Source of the DNA: an uncultured Eubacteriales bacterium
GTDB taxonomy: Bacteria > Bacillota > Clostridia > Oscillospirales > Oscillospiraceae
DNA length: 35,042 nt
NCBI GenBank assembly: GCA_900553805.1
Contig: USEU01000018.1
Span: 1 to 35,042, forward strand
Reading direction: 5' to 3'
The notes under the pieces are model-generated. The model saw nothing but the letters and a program-made list of their open reading frames with translations. It ran no database searches and was not told the DNA's origin. Numbering within the stretch: position 1 is the stretch's first letter; each line of letters opens with the position of its first letter. Position numbers and translations under genes: made by a program. This document shows, one piece after another, positions 1 through 7,424 of the stretch.

Positions 1-33
1 TGAGCCAAAAATCCAGGCTGGGGCTTCTTGCCA

Positions 34-53
34 AATTGTGCGGTGTTGCCTTA
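34..53 (+). repeat. 20-base repeat, copy 1 (left end)
   Basis: AATTGTGCGGTGTTGCCTTA. It matches the reverse complement of 34990-35009 at 19 of 20 bases and overlaps the stop codon of the SDR gene. Confidence 0.45.
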
Positions 54-746
54 TACAACGTACCCGCCGTCCACATTCAGGATGTGGCCGGTGACAAAAT
101 CGGCATCCGCCAGATATTCCATGGCCCGGGCTACATCCATGGGGGTCCCGTTGCGCCCCAGGGGCGCTTCCTCCGCCATGGTAGCCAGAACTTCCGGGTC
201 CACCCCGCCACACATATCCGTCAGGATCACGCCTGGTGCCACGGCGTTGACCCGGATGCCGCTGGGGCCAAGCTCCTTGGCCAGGGCCTTGGTCAGGGCG
301 ATCACCGCCCCCTTGGTGGCGGAATAGGCCGCCTCGCAGGAGGCGCCCACCCTGCCCCACATGCTGGACACATTGATGACGCAGCCCCGCTGACGCTTCA
401 GGAAGCCCGGCATGGCCGCCCGGACGCAGTGGTAGATGCCCTTGACGTTCACATCGAATATCCGATCCCACTGCTGGGACGTCATCTGGGTCATAAGCCC
501 ATAATAGCAGATCCCGGCGTTATTTACAAGGACATCCACATCTCCGATCCGGGAAAAGGCCGCGTTCACCGCCGCCTCGTCTGCCACATCGCAGCAGATG
601 GGCGTCGCGCCGGTGCGCCGGGCCACAGCATCAGCCGCGGCGTGGTCCTTCTCATACAGGAAGAACACCCGGTTCCCCTTCGCGGCAAACAGCTCCACCG
701 CCGCCGCGCCGATGCCCCGGGAGCCGCCGGTGATCACCACAGTCAT
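51..746 (-). CDS. SDR family NAD(P)-dependent oxidoreductase, FabG-like
   Basis: A 231-residue classical short-chain dehydrogenase/reductase, a cytosolic NAD(P)H-dependent ketoreductase or alcohol dehydrogenase. Visible motifs are the Rossmann glycine motif TGGSRGIG (residues 6-13), NNAG (75-78), the catalytic Ser128, and Tyr141/Lys145 in YSATK, followed by the usual PG and C-terminal GGYVV end. The length is normal for FabG-type SDRs. The frame is open 14 codons further upstream, but I chose the ATG at 746 because it follows an AGGGTG ribosome site and begins exactly at the first beta strand. It lies 61 bases downstream of the S1 protein gene, behind a terminator, so it may be expressed separately or by read-through. 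It resembles 3-oxoacyl-ACP reductase, but the substrate cannot be told from sequence, and no other fatty-acid synthesis gene is adjacent. Confidence 0.9.
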   Translation of the reverse strand: MTVVITGGSRGIGAAAVELFAAKGNRVFFLYEKDHAAADAVARRTGATPICCDVADEAAVNAAFSRIGDVDVLVNNAGICYYGLMTQMTSQQWDRIFDVNVKGIYHCVRAAMPGFLKRQRGCVINVSSMWGRVGASCEAAYSATKGAVIALTKALAKELGPSGIRVNAVAPGVILTDMCGGVDPEVLATMAEEAPLGRNGTPMDVARAMEYLADADFVTGHILNVDGGYVV

Positions 747-769
747 CGTCTCACCCTTTCTGTCACAGG

Positions 770-799
770 AAAAAGCGGGCTGCCGCAAAGCAGTCCGCT
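770..799 (-). terminator. Rho-independent terminator after the S1-domain gene
   Basis: On the minus strand AGCGG pairs with CCGCT (774-778 with 795-799), with an inner CTGC/GCAG stem, followed by a run of T (770-773). It sits between the S1-domain gene and the SDR gene and would end the yabP-yabQ-divIC-S1 transcript, at least partly. Confidence 0.6.
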
Positions 800-807
800 T
801 GGAAAAA

Positions 808-1275
808 TCATCTTCTTCTGCTCTTGGTGCGGTGCTCAGAATACTGCTTAATGGAGGAAATCTTACTGTCGGACTCCGACATGAACGCCTTCAGCTTCTC
901 CTCGAACAGCTGGTCTGCGGTCTTGGGGGCGGCATTGGGGACGGGGGCGGGCCTGGAATTCTGACGGGCCTGGCTCTGACCGGGGCGCGGACCCGCGCCG
1001 CGATTGCCGCCGCGGAAATCCGGCCTGCTCTCACGCTGGGGCTTCGGCTCCAGTCGCTTGATGGACAGGTTGATCTTCCCATTTTCGTTGCCAATGACCA
1101 TCACCTTCACATCCTGCCCCTCGGTCAGGTGCTGCCGGATATCACTGACATAGGCGTTGGCCACCTCGGAAATATGTACCATGCCGGTCTTGTTTTCCGG
1201 CAGGGCAATAAAGGCGCCAAAATTGGTGATGGATTTTACTTTCCCCTCTACTACGGCTCCAACGGTTAACTCCAT
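808..1275 (-). CDS. S1 RNA-binding domain protein, YabR-like
   Basis: A 155-residue protein. The first ~70 residues are one S1 (OB-fold) RNA-binding domain with the usual G-x-V-x-G-x-V, NFGAF and GMVHISE signatures. The remainder is a basic, low-complexity Arg/Gly/Pro/Gln-rich linker and a short charged tail. Single-S1 proteins of this kind (YabR, general stress protein 13) are encoded directly after divIC in many Firmicutes, and this order is kept here. They are thought to act on RNA or ribosomes in the cytosol. The start ATG is preceded by GGAGG at an unusually long distance of about 13 bases. The gene begins 19 bases after the divIC stop and is probably cotranscribed with it. Confidence 0.88.
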   Translation of the reverse strand: MELTVGAVVEGKVKSITNFGAFIALPENKTGMVHISEVANAYVSDIRQHLTEGQDVKVMVIGNENGKINLSIKRLEPKPQRESRPDFRGGNRGAGPRPGQSQARQNSRPAPVPNAAPKTADQLFEEKLKAFMSESDSKISSIKQYSEHRTKSRRR

Positions 1276-2042
1276 ATTTGCTTTGTTTCCTCCATTATTT
1301 GACTTGTGCTTCGATCAGGACGGTGTCCCTTGGTACCATACCCAGTTCCTCCTGGGCGGTGCGCTCCACGCCCTGGGCGGAACCAAGCTCCTGGATGTTG
1401 CGCTCCAGCAGGCCGTTCTCGTACTCGGCCTGGGCGGCCTCGGCGCGGAAGTCGGTGATCTTGTCCGCCATCTGGTGCTGCGTCCAGCTCAGCGCGCCCA
1501 GCGCCACCGCGGAAAATACCAGCACCACCCCCAGGGCGATCTTTACCCGGGGATTTCCCTTGAACAGAATGACCTGCGTCTTTCCGATCCTGAACTTCTG
1601 CTCTGCCATGAATCACACCTCCGTGAGACTGCCGGCGCGCCCGGCAGCCATTCCACCATATTGTAACCCATTTTTCTCCAGATGCAAATAAAATTTTCAA
1701 AAAACGCAATAATTTTTTTAACGGCCACACCGCAAGGCCCGCGATCCTCCCTGCCAGGCGCCAAAGCAGGGCAAAAACCGGGCGCAGGAGCCGCCCGGCG
1801 GTGGTCTCCCAGGCCACGCCGCCGATGGGCAGCCCCAGGCAATAGCCAAAGCGCAGGTCGCCGCCGCACACCCCCAGCGCCAGATACAGCCACACCCACG
1901 CCGCCCCCAGCAGGAAGAGCGCGTCGCTCAGCCCGGTATGCCGGGGGCGCAGGGGCCGCAGGAAGCCATACAGCACGCCCAGCCCCACCCCCAGCAGGCA
2001 GGCGATCCCAAAGCGCTGAAACGCCAGCGCGGGAGGGATCAT
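1266..2042 (-). CDS. yabQ: Spore cortex biosynthesis protein YabQ (3' end uncertain)
   Basis: The first ~120 residues are a hydrophobic protein with four to five membrane segments, compatible with YabQ, which in Bacillus sits in the outer forespore membrane and is needed for cortex formation. Its ATG overlaps the yabP stop (ATGA). A basic tail (KKLLRFLKILF..EKW) ends at about position 1680. The frame then has no stop until 1266, running through all of divIC in another frame and giving 258 residues, longer than most YabQ proteins. Either the protein truly overlaps divIC, or one base is missing or extra near 1610-1710, where A/T runs occur; the divIC frame has a TGA just before its start that would be the natural end. 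Function is confident from context; the C-terminus is not. Confidence 0.65.
   Translation of the reverse strand: MIPPALAFQRFGIACLLGVGLGVLYGFLRPLRPRHTGLSDALFLLGAAWVWLYLALGVCGGDLRFGYCLGLPIGGVAWETTAGRLLRPVFALLWRLAGRIAGLAVWPLKKLLRFLKILFASGEKWVTIWWNGCRARRQSHGGVIHGRAEVQDRKDAGHSVQGKSPGKDRPGGGAGIFRGGAGRAELDAAPDGGQDHRLPRRGRPGRVRERPAGAQHPGAWFRPGRGAHRPGGTGYGTKGHRPDRSTSQIMEETKQIWS
1295..1609 (-). CDS. divIC: Septum formation initiator DivIC/FtsB-like
   Basis: A 104-residue bitopic membrane protein. A basic N-terminal tail (about 1-24) is followed by one transmembrane helix (about 24-43), a coiled coil rich in Ala/Glu/Gln (about 45-80), and the typical C-terminal QEELGMVPRDTVLIEAQ segment found in DivIC/FtsB. 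It is a divisome scaffold that pairs with FtsL and acts at the septum. GGAGGTG lies directly before the ATG, and an in-frame TGA sits one codon before the start. Its position between yabQ and the S1 protein gene is the conserved Firmicutes order. The reading frame of yabQ stays open across the whole gene (see yabQ). Confidence 0.88.
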   Translation of the reverse strand: MAEQKFRIGKTQVILFKGNPRVKIALGVVLVFSAVALGALSWTQHQMADKITDFRAEAAQAEYENGLLERNIQELGSAQGVERTAQEELGMVPRDTVLIEAQVK

Positions 2043-2302
2043 CCAAACAGCCGGCTGAACCAGCCGCCCTGCCTTGGCTCCTCATAGATCAGCGCGGCAA
2101 TGTTGCCCTCCACCTCCACCTGTCCGCCCTCCAGCGAGAGGGTTTTCAGCTGGAGGGTGCTGCCCTGAACGGTCAGCGTCCCCATGCCGGTCTGCAGGAT
2201 CACCGACGTATCCTCAAAGCTGATGACCTCCGCCACGCCTGTCACCGTGAGCTTCTTCCGCTCCAAAAGCGCCAGCCGGTGCGGCATCTGTTCCTGTGCC
2301 AT
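2039..2302 (-). CDS. yabP: Sporulation protein YabP
   Basis: An 87-residue soluble beta-rich protein of the YabP/YqfC family, with the pattern HRLALLERKKLTVTGVAEVISFEDTSV near the N-terminus (residues about 8-33). YabP is a mother-cell sporulation protein needed for spore cortex assembly and works with YabQ. GGAGG lies about 8 bases before the ATG. The gene is first in the leftward cluster yabP-yabQ-divIC-S1 protein, overlapping yabQ by 4 bases. A candidate sigma-E-type promoter lies about 36 bases upstream, consistent with mother-cell expression. Confidence 0.9.
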   Translation of the reverse strand: MAQEQMPHRLALLERKKLTVTGVAEVISFEDTSVILQTGMGTLTVQGSTLQLKTLSLEGGQVEVEGNIAALIYEEPRQGGWFSRLFG

Positions 2303-2337
2303 TGCGATTCCTCCTTGCCGCAGCTTTTCCGCTGTGG

Positions 2338-2367
2338 AATCCTATGGCCTTCGCCCGAAAAATATGT
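2338..2367 (-). promoter_or_regulatory. Candidate sigma-E-type sporulation promoter for yabP
   Basis: On the minus strand ACATATT (2361-2367) is followed after 14 bases by CATAGGAT (2339-2346). This fits the mother-cell sigma-E pattern (ATATT, 14 bases, CATAnnnT) known from Bacillus. The location upstream of a sporulation gene supports it. Two of the -10 bases differ from consensus. Confidence 0.5.
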
Positions 2368-2393
2368 CCCCCGCAATGCCCGCATTTTCTCCA

Positions 2394-2422
2394 TTGACAC
2401 CGGGGGAAAAACAAAGTAAAAT
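2394..2422 (+). promoter_or_regulatory. Sigma-A promoter of the rightward operon
   Basis: TTGACA (2394-2399), a 17-base spacer, and TAAAAT (2417-2422). It lies 53 bases before the ATG of the DUF308 gene and diverges from the yabP promoter. It would drive the operon running from the membrane protein gene through larC. Confidence 0.75.
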
Positions 2423-2474
2423 ATGGGCAGAATTCCCTTTTTCCCTGATTTCCATCATTTTTGGAGGATTTTAT

Positions 2475-3011
2475 ATGAAACGTTCCTTTGATTTTCGTCC
2501 CTGGCTGAAGCCCGCGCTGACCGTCCTGCTGGGACTGCTGCTGATCTTCCGGCCCGGCTCCATCACCAATTCCATCGCCCTGTGCGCCGGTATTATCCTG
2601 GCGCTGTTTGGCGCGGGGAAGCTGATCGGCTTCTTCACCCAGTCCGGGACGAAGGATTTTATGAAGCTGGCCGGGGCCATTGTGCTGCTGCTCATCGGCT
2701 TTGCCATTATCCGCAACCCTGTCTCCCTGGAAAAGCAGGTGGTGCGGGTGATCGGTATTTTGCTGCTGCTGGAGGGCATCCGGGGCTATACGGACATCAC
2801 CGTGATGCGCGAGCGGGTCACTTCCACGGCGCTGTGCGTCGCGGGCGTGGTGCTGACTCTGATGCCGGTAACGGTCGCCCGGATGGTGATCGTTATCTGC
2901 GGCATCGTGGTGCTGCTCATTGGCATCGGCATGGTGGTGGGTCTGCTGCGGGGCGACGGCCGTGATTCCGGCTGCACCGGCGGCAACGGCGAGGTCATCG
3001 ACGCAAGATGA
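2475..3011 (+). CDS. DUF308 / HdeD-like membrane protein
   Basis: A 178-residue integral membrane protein with about six hydrophobic helices in three similar hairpins. Each contains a short motif of the type LL-x-G-hydrophobic-hydrophobic and Pro-containing turns, as in the DUF308 family related to HdeD, whose E. coli member is linked to acid resistance. The exact function is unknown. The frame is open upstream, but the ATG at 2475 follows GGAGGA by 7 bases and lies just downstream of a sigma-A promoter. Its stop overlaps the next gene by 4 bases, so it is the first gene of the operon. There is a short Gly/Asp/Cys-containing hydrophilic tail. Confidence 0.8.
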   Translation: MKRSFDFRPWLKPALTVLLGLLLIFRPGSITNSIALCAGIILALFGAGKLIGFFTQSGTKDFMKLAGAIVLLLIGFAIIRNPVSLEKQVVRVIGILLLLEGIRGYTDITVMRERVTSTALCVAGVVLTLMPVTVARMVIVICGIVVLLIGIGMVVGLLRGDGRDSGCTGGNGEVIDAR

Positions 3012-3514
3012 TCGTTGGCTGCTGTGCGCTTGCGGGCCGCACCGGCCACGCAGCCGGGCGGCAGCTTCTGGAACGGCTTTACCGGGAGGAGACCGGCCAG
3101 CCGCTGCCCGGCATTCTGATCAGCGTGCGCGGGAAACCCTATTTTGAAGCCGCGCCGTATCACTTTTCCATCAGCCACACCGCCCGTCACGCCTTCTGCG
3201 CCCTGTCCCGCCGTCCCGTGGGAATCGACGCTGAGGAGCTGGACCGTGCGGTGCGGTTTTCCCTTGCGGGCCGGATCATGTCCCCCCGGGAGCTGGCCCG
3301 CTTTCAGGCGGCGGCGGACCCCCAGCGGGCCTTTCTGGCCCTGTGGGTGCTGAAGGAGGCCACCGCCAAGTGCACCGGGGCGGGGCTGACCGGCTTCCCC
3401 AACAGCACAGACTTCTCCCCGGATGACCCGCGGGTATTCACCTGGCAGGGCTGCCTGGTGGCCGTGGTTGGCCAGGAGGATGAAACGGAAGGAATGATCC
3501 TGCATGATTTTTGA
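3008..3514 (+). CDS. 4'-phosphopantetheinyl transferase, Sfp-type
   Basis: A compact (168 residues) Sfp-superfamily enzyme that transfers phosphopantetheine from CoA to a serine of a carrier protein. Visible motifs are GKPYF (42-46), HFSISHT (52-58), the Mg-binding VGIDAEEL (Asp74, Glu76), and WVLKEATAK (Glu117, Lys121). It is shorter than Bacillus Sfp (about 224 residues), lacking part of the C-terminus, but all core motifs are intact. It overlaps the upstream DUF308 gene by 4 bases and the downstream tatD by 11. No NRPS, PKS or carrier protein gene is in the window, so the client carrier protein is unknown. Confidence 0.88.
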   Translation: MIVGCCALAGRTGHAAGRQLLERLYREETGQPLPGILISVRGKPYFEAAPYHFSISHTARHAFCALSRRPVGIDAEELDRAVRFSLAGRIMSPRELARFQAAADPQRAFLALWVLKEATAKCTGAGLTGFPNSTDFSPDDPRVFTWQGCLVAVVGQEDETEGMILHDF

Positions 3515-4268
3515 TACCCACGCCCACCTGGACGACCGGGCCTTTGACACCGACCGCGCTGCGCTTCTGTCGCAGCTGCCCGGCCTGGGGCTGGCGCTGG
3601 TGATGAACCCAGGATGTAGCCTGGCCTCCTCTCGGGCGGCGGCCGCGCTGGCAGAAAATTATGACTATGTCTATGCCGCCGTCGGCTCCCACCCGGACGC
3701 GGCGGATGAGGTGACGGAGGACGTGCTGGAGCAATACCGGCAGCTAGCACGGCAATGCCCCAAGGTGCGGGCCATCGGCGAGATCGGACTGGACTACCAC
3801 TATGAGGACATCCCCCGGGAGGTCCAGCAGCGTGCTTTCCGCGCCCAGATGGCCCTGGCCCGGGAGCTGGAGCTGCCCGTGATCGTTCACGAGCGGGAGG
3901 CCCATGAGGACGGCATGCGGATCGTGGAGGAATTCCCCCAGGTCACCGGGGTCTTTCACTGCTATTCCGGCTCTTTGGAAATGGCAAAGGTACTCATCCG
4001 CCGGGGCTGGTACATTGGCTTCGGCGGTGTGCTGACCTTCAAGAATGCCCGCAAGGCCGTGGAAGCAGCGTCTCAGATCCCGCTGGACCGGCTGGTGCTG
4101 GAAACCGACTGCCCCTACATGTCCCCCGAACCCTTCCGGGGGCGGCGGAACGATCCGGGGCGGCTGCACCTGGTGGCGGAACGGTTGGCCCAGCTGCGCG
4201 GCCTTTCGGCGGAGGAAATTGAAAATATTACCCTGGAAAACGGGAAAAGACTATATAGGATTGGATAA
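3504..4268 (+). CDS. TatD family metal-dependent hydrolase (DNase)
   Basis: A 254-residue TIM-barrel metal hydrolase of the TatD family, cytosolic 3'-5' DNases and related hydrolases. Metal ligands are visible: THAH (His6, His8), GEIGLDYH (Glu93), VIVHERE (His129), VFHCYSG (His152), and ETDCPY (Asp202). The length is typical. The start overlaps the PPTase gene by 11 bases. Firmicutes genomes usually carry one such gene in housekeeping loci. There is no feature pointing to a special substrate. Confidence 0.92.
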   Translation: MIFDTHAHLDDRAFDTDRAALLSQLPGLGLALVMNPGCSLASSRAAAALAENYDYVYAAVGSHPDAADEVTEDVLEQYRQLARQCPKVRAIGEIGLDYHYEDIPREVQQRAFRAQMALARELELPVIVHEREAHEDGMRIVEEFPQVTGVFHCYSGSLEMAKVLIRRGWYIGFGGVLTFKNARKAVEAASQIPLDRLVLETDCPYMSPEPFRGRRNDPGRLHLVAERLAQLRGLSAEEIENITLENGKRLYRIG

Positions 4269-4272
4269 CCAC

Positions 4273-5025
4273 ATGGAATTATCGGAATTTTTTACCCAGC
4301 ATCCCCGGGTCGCCCTGGCCTTTTCCGGCGGGGTGGACTCCGCGTACCTGCTCTATGCCGCCGTGAAAAGCGGCGTGCAGGTGCAGGCTTACTACGTAAA
4401 AACCGCCTTTCAGCCCCAGTTTGAGTATGAGGACGCCCTGCGCCTGGCCGAACAGCTGGGCGCGCCGCTGACCACGCTCCGCCTGGCTGTGCTGGAGGAC
4501 GCGGACATGACGGCAAATCCCGCCAACCGCTGCTACTACTGCAAGCGCCGGATCTTTACCGCCATCATCTCCGCCGCCCGGCGCGACGGCTTCCAAATTC
4601 TGCTGGACGGCACCAACGCCAGCGACCAGGTAAGCGACCGCCCCGGCATGAAGGCGCTGCAGGAGCTCTCCGTGCTCTCTCCCCTGCGGCTGTGCGGCCT
4701 GACCAAGGACGAAATTCGCCGCCGCTCTCGCCAGGCGGGCCTCTTCACCTGGAACAAGCCCGCCTACGCCTGCCTTGCCACCCGCATCCCCACGGGGACG
4801 GCCATCACCCAGGCCGATCTGGAAAAAACGGAGCGGTGTGAGGCATTTCTCATGAAGCTGGGCTTCTCCGGCTTCCGTGTGCGGCTGATGGACGGCTGCG
4901 CCCGGCTGGAAATGCCGGAAGACCAGCTGCCCGCGCTGCTGACCCAGCGGGAGGCCGTGGTGCGCGAGCTGAAGAAGGACTACAAAAAGGTGCTGCTGGA
5001 TCTGGAGGTGCGCCGTGAACAGTGA
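4273..5025 (+). CDS. larE: LarE, ATP-dependent sacrificial sulfur transferase
   Basis: A 250-residue PP-loop ATP pyrophosphatase. In the nickel-pincer nucleotide (NPN) pathway LarE adenylates a carboxylate of the LarB product and gives up sulfur to make thiocarboxylates. SGGVDS (residues 18-23) is the PP-loop, and CYYC occurs at 87-90. Cys167 in PAYACLATRIP aligns with the sacrificial cysteine of Lactobacillus LarE. The frame is open far upstream inside tatD, but the conserved region starts at the ATG at 4273, four bases after the tatD stop. No strong ribosome site is seen, so translational coupling is likely. It is followed directly by larB (11-base overlap) and larC. Confidence 0.92.
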   Translation: MELSEFFTQHPRVALAFSGGVDSAYLLYAAVKSGVQVQAYYVKTAFQPQFEYEDALRLAEQLGAPLTTLRLAVLEDADMTANPANRCYYCKRRIFTAIISAARRDGFQILLDGTNASDQVSDRPGMKALQELSVLSPLRLCGLTKDEIRRRSRQAGLFTWNKPAYACLATRIPTGTAITQADLEKTERCEAFLMKLGFSGFRVRLMDGCARLEMPEDQLPALLTQREAVVRELKKDYKKVLLDLEVRREQ

Positions 5026-5770
5026 CATTCGCAATATCCTTGAGGGCGTCCGGGGCGGCGCACTCAGCGTGGACGACGCTCTGCTCCAGCTGAAGCAGGA
5101 GCCATTTGCCGAGCTGGGCTACGCCAAGGTAGACCTACACCGCAAGATCCGCCAGGGCGCGGGCGAGGTGATCTACGGCGCGGGAAAGACGGCGGAGCAG
5201 ATCACCGGCATCCTCACCGCCATGCAGGAAAACGGGCAGAAAAATGTGCTGATCACCCGGCTGGACGCCCAGAAGGCAGCCGCCGTTTCGCAGGTGCATC
5301 CCATTCATTACAACGCCCAAGCCGGGATCGGCATTCTGGGCGAGAATGAAGCCCCCCACGGAATGGGCACCATCGTGGTGGCCACCGGGGGCACCAGCGA
5401 CGTGCCGGTGGCGGAGGAGGCGGCGCTGACGGCGGAATTCCTGGGCAACCCGGTGCTGCGCCTGTACGATGTGGGCGTAGCCGGGATCCACCGGCTGCTG
5501 AGCCACAGCCAGGAGCTGATGAGCGCCAGCGTTATCATTGCCATCGCAGGCATGGAGGGGGCGCTGGCCAGCGTGATTGGCGGGCTGGTGGAATGCCCGG
5601 TGATCGCCGTGCCCACCAGCGTGGGCTACGGGGCATCCTTCGGCGGCATCGCCGCGCTGCTGTCCATGCTCAATTCCTGCGCCAGCGGCACGGCAGTGGT
5701 CAACATTGACAACGGCTTTGGAGCGGGCTACATGGCCAGCACCATCAACCATATGGAGGCAAGGCATTGA
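5015..5770 (+). CDS. larB: LarB, pyridinium-3,5-biscarboxylic acid mononucleotide synthase
   Basis: A 251-residue protein with the LarB N-terminal segment DLHRKIRQGAGEVIYGAGKT (about 40-59) and a C-terminal PurE-like (AIR carboxylase) domain including GGTSDVPVAEEA. LarB carboxylates and hydrolyses nicotinic acid adenine dinucleotide, the first step of NPN cofactor synthesis. It starts with GTG after a GGAGG inside the end of larE. It overlaps larC by 4 bases. The order larE-larB-larC is compact and clearly one operon. Confidence 0.92.
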   Translation: MNSDIRNILEGVRGGALSVDDALLQLKQEPFAELGYAKVDLHRKIRQGAGEVIYGAGKTAEQITGILTAMQENGQKNVLITRLDAQKAAAVSQVHPIHYNAQAGIGILGENEAPHGMGTIVVATGGTSDVPVAEEAALTAEFLGNPVLRLYDVGVAGIHRLLSHSQELMSASVIIAIAGMEGALASVIGGLVECPVIAVPTSVGYGASFGGIAALLSMLNSCASGTAVVNIDNGFGAGYMASTINHMEARH

Positions 5771-6945
5771 GTATTTTGTATTTGGACTGCGGCATGGGCG
5801 CTGCCGGCGACATGCTCACCGCCGCGCTGCTGGAGCTGTTCCCCCACCCGGAAAAGATGGTAGAGGCGCTGAACGCCCTGGGCGTCCCAGGAGTGCGGTA
5901 TCAGCGGGAGCTGACCCGGAAATGCGGCATCACCGGCACTCACATGCATGTGTACGTCGGCGATACCGAGGAGGGGGAGCACTCCCATGCGCATCACGAG
6001 CATCCCCACAGCAGCATGGAGCAGCTTGAACACTGGATCGGCCACATTCAGGCCTCCGATGGGGTAAAGAGTAATATCCGCGCCGTCTACAACCGAATCG
6101 CCCAGGCGGAAAGCGCGGTGCATGGGGTGAGCATTCAGGAGATCCACTTCCACGAGGTCGGCTCCCTGGACGCCCTGGCGGACGTGACCGCCGTGTGCTA
6201 CCTGATGGAGCAGCTGGGCAATCCCACGGTGTATGCCTCCCCCGTCCACGTGGGCAGCGGACATGTAAGCTGCGCCCATGGCATTCTCCCCGTCCCCGCC
6301 CCCGCTACGGCGGAAATTCTGAAGGGAATTCCCATCTACGGCGGCCAGATTCTGGGTGAGCTGTGCACCCCCACCGGGGCGGCGCTGCTGAAGCAATTTG
6401 TGGCAGAATTCGGCAACATGCCGGTAATGACCCCTCAGGCCGTGGGCTACGGCATGGGCAAAAAGGATTTTGCCATGGCCAACTGCGTCCGCGCCGTGCT
6501 TGGCAGCGACAGCCGGGAGGGGACGGACAGCATTGTGGAGCTGCGCTGCAATCTGGACGACATGACCGCCGAGGACATCGGCTTTGCCATGGAGCAGCTG
6601 CTCCGCGCCGGTGCGCCGGAGGTGTTCACCACCCCCATCGGCATGAAGAAAAACCGCCCCGGAACCATGCTCACCGTGCTCTGCCGGGCAGACCAGCGGG
6701 AGGAAATGGTGCGCCTGCTGCTGCGCCACACCTCCACCCTGGGCATCCGGGAATCCGTCTGCCGCCGCTTCACCCTGACCCGCCGGAAGGAAACCGTTGA
6801 CACCCCCTACGGAAAAGTGCGCTGCAAAATCTCCGAGGGCTACGGCGTCTGCCGCCGCAAGCCGGAATACGACGACCTGTCCGCCATCGCCGAAGCCCAA
6901 CAGCTCCCCCTGTCCGAAATCCGCCGCAGCCTCCAGAGCGAATAA
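5767..6945 (+). CDS. larC: LarC, nickel-pincer cofactor nickel insertase
   Basis: A 392-residue LarC, the CTP-dependent cyclometallase that inserts nickel to finish the NPN cofactor of lactate racemase and related LarA enzymes. Visible are the start YLDCGMGAAGDM, a histidine-rich metal-binding stretch (72-81), and HFHEVGSLDALADV (127-140). It starts with TTG, with GGAGG 7 bases before, overlapping the larB stop. The gene is one continuous frame, unlike Lactobacillus plantarum, where larC is read by a programmed frameshift. It is the last gene of the operon; a short terminator follows. Confidence 0.92.
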   Translation: MSILYLDCGMGAAGDMLTAALLELFPHPEKMVEALNALGVPGVRYQRELTRKCGITGTHMHVYVGDTEEGEHSHAHHEHPHSSMEQLEHWIGHIQASDGVKSNIRAVYNRIAQAESAVHGVSIQEIHFHEVGSLDALADVTAVCYLMEQLGNPTVYASPVHVGSGHVSCAHGILPVPAPATAEILKGIPIYGGQILGELCTPTGAALLKQFVAEFGNMPVMTPQAVGYGMGKKDFAMANCVRAVLGSDSREGTDSIVELRCNLDDMTAEDIGFAMEQLLRAGAPEVFTTPIGMKKNRPGTMLTVLCRADQREEMVRLLLRHTSTLGIRESVCRRFTLTRRKETVDTPYGKVRCKISEGYGVCRRKPEYDDLSAIAEAQQLPLSEIRRSLQSE

Positions 6946-6968
6946 TTTTTCACCATTTAAGCGGTGCG
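6946..6968 (+). repeat. Short repeat, copy 1 (core CCATTTAAGCGG)
   Basis: A T run followed by CACC-ATTTAAGC-GGTG, a small hairpin directly behind the larC stop. A near copy with CGCC/GGCG arms lies at 13155-13178, so the stem bases change together. The two copies bracket the cobalamin-riboswitch operon in the same orientation. Confidence 0.5.
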
Positions 6969-7004
6969 GTCTGGGCCTGCCCACAGAAAACAGGCTTCCC
7001 AGCA

Positions 7005-7027
7005 GCGCATCAAAAAATGCGTTTTTT
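7005..7027 (+). terminator. Terminator of the lar operon
   Basis: CGCAT (7006-7010) pairs with ATGCG (7017-7021) and is followed by six T. The stem is short (5 bp) but has the right layout, 60 bases after larC. Confidence 0.5.
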
Positions 7028-7119
7028 GCTTCTTATGTCGTTCGTGAAAGTTGCTGTTTCTCCCTTATCTTTAAGTGCAGAACTTTGGCAAAAACTGTAT
7101 TTTTATGTATGAAATGCGC

Positions 7120-7149
7120 TTGACATGCTTTGGCGGGACGTGGTACAAT
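7120..7149 (+). promoter_or_regulatory. Sigma-A promoter of the riboswitch operon
   Basis: TTGACA (7120-7125), an 18-base spacer and TACAAT (7144-7149), ending 10 bases before the first paired base of the cobalamin riboswitch. Confidence 0.75.
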
Positions 7150-7159
7150 GGCCCCGGAA

Positions 7160-7316
7160 AGATTGGCAGTGACAACTATGCGGTTGTTGAAAAGGGAAGC
7201 AGGTGAAAGGCCTGCGCGAACTCGTCACTGTATGCAGCATAAGCGTTGAACACAATGTCACTGGAAACGGGAAGACGTTCAAGGCTGCTGTGAGCCAGGA
7301 GACCTGCTGCCGATCT
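7160..7316 (+). ncRNA. Cobalamin (AdoCbl-type) riboswitch
   Basis: A perfect P1 stem closes the element (AGATTGGCAG at 7160-7169 with CTGCCGATCT at 7307-7316, one G-T pair). Inside are the conserved GGGAAGCAGGTGAAAGGCCTGC arm (about 7194-7216) and the diagnostic B12 box GAGCCAGGAGACCTGCTGCC (7292-7311). The class binds adenosyl- or methyl-cobalamin and usually lowers expression when B12 is plentiful. Two hairpins between it and the first gene give it an obvious termination platform. Confidence 0.92.
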
Positions 7317-7366
7317 GGATGAGAAAACCACGAGTAATTGGTTTTGTCACACGATCCGCAGCGCCT

Positions 7367-7391
7367 GGCATAGGGATTTTATGCCCTTTTT
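7367..7391 (+). terminator. Small hairpin with T run in the riboswitch leader
   Basis: GGCATA (7367-7372) pairs with TATGCC (7380-7385), then CTTTTT. It is weaker than the hairpin that follows and may be an accessory terminator or part of the switching structure. Confidence 0.4.
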
Positions 7392-7424
7392 GACGAATAC
7401 AGGCGTGGATGATTTTGTGAAAAA

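Noticed and set aside
5728..6984. Long leftward open frame opposite larC
   Set aside because: It is antisense to an unmistakable LarC protein, rich in His/Gly/Gln as expected from a shadow frame.
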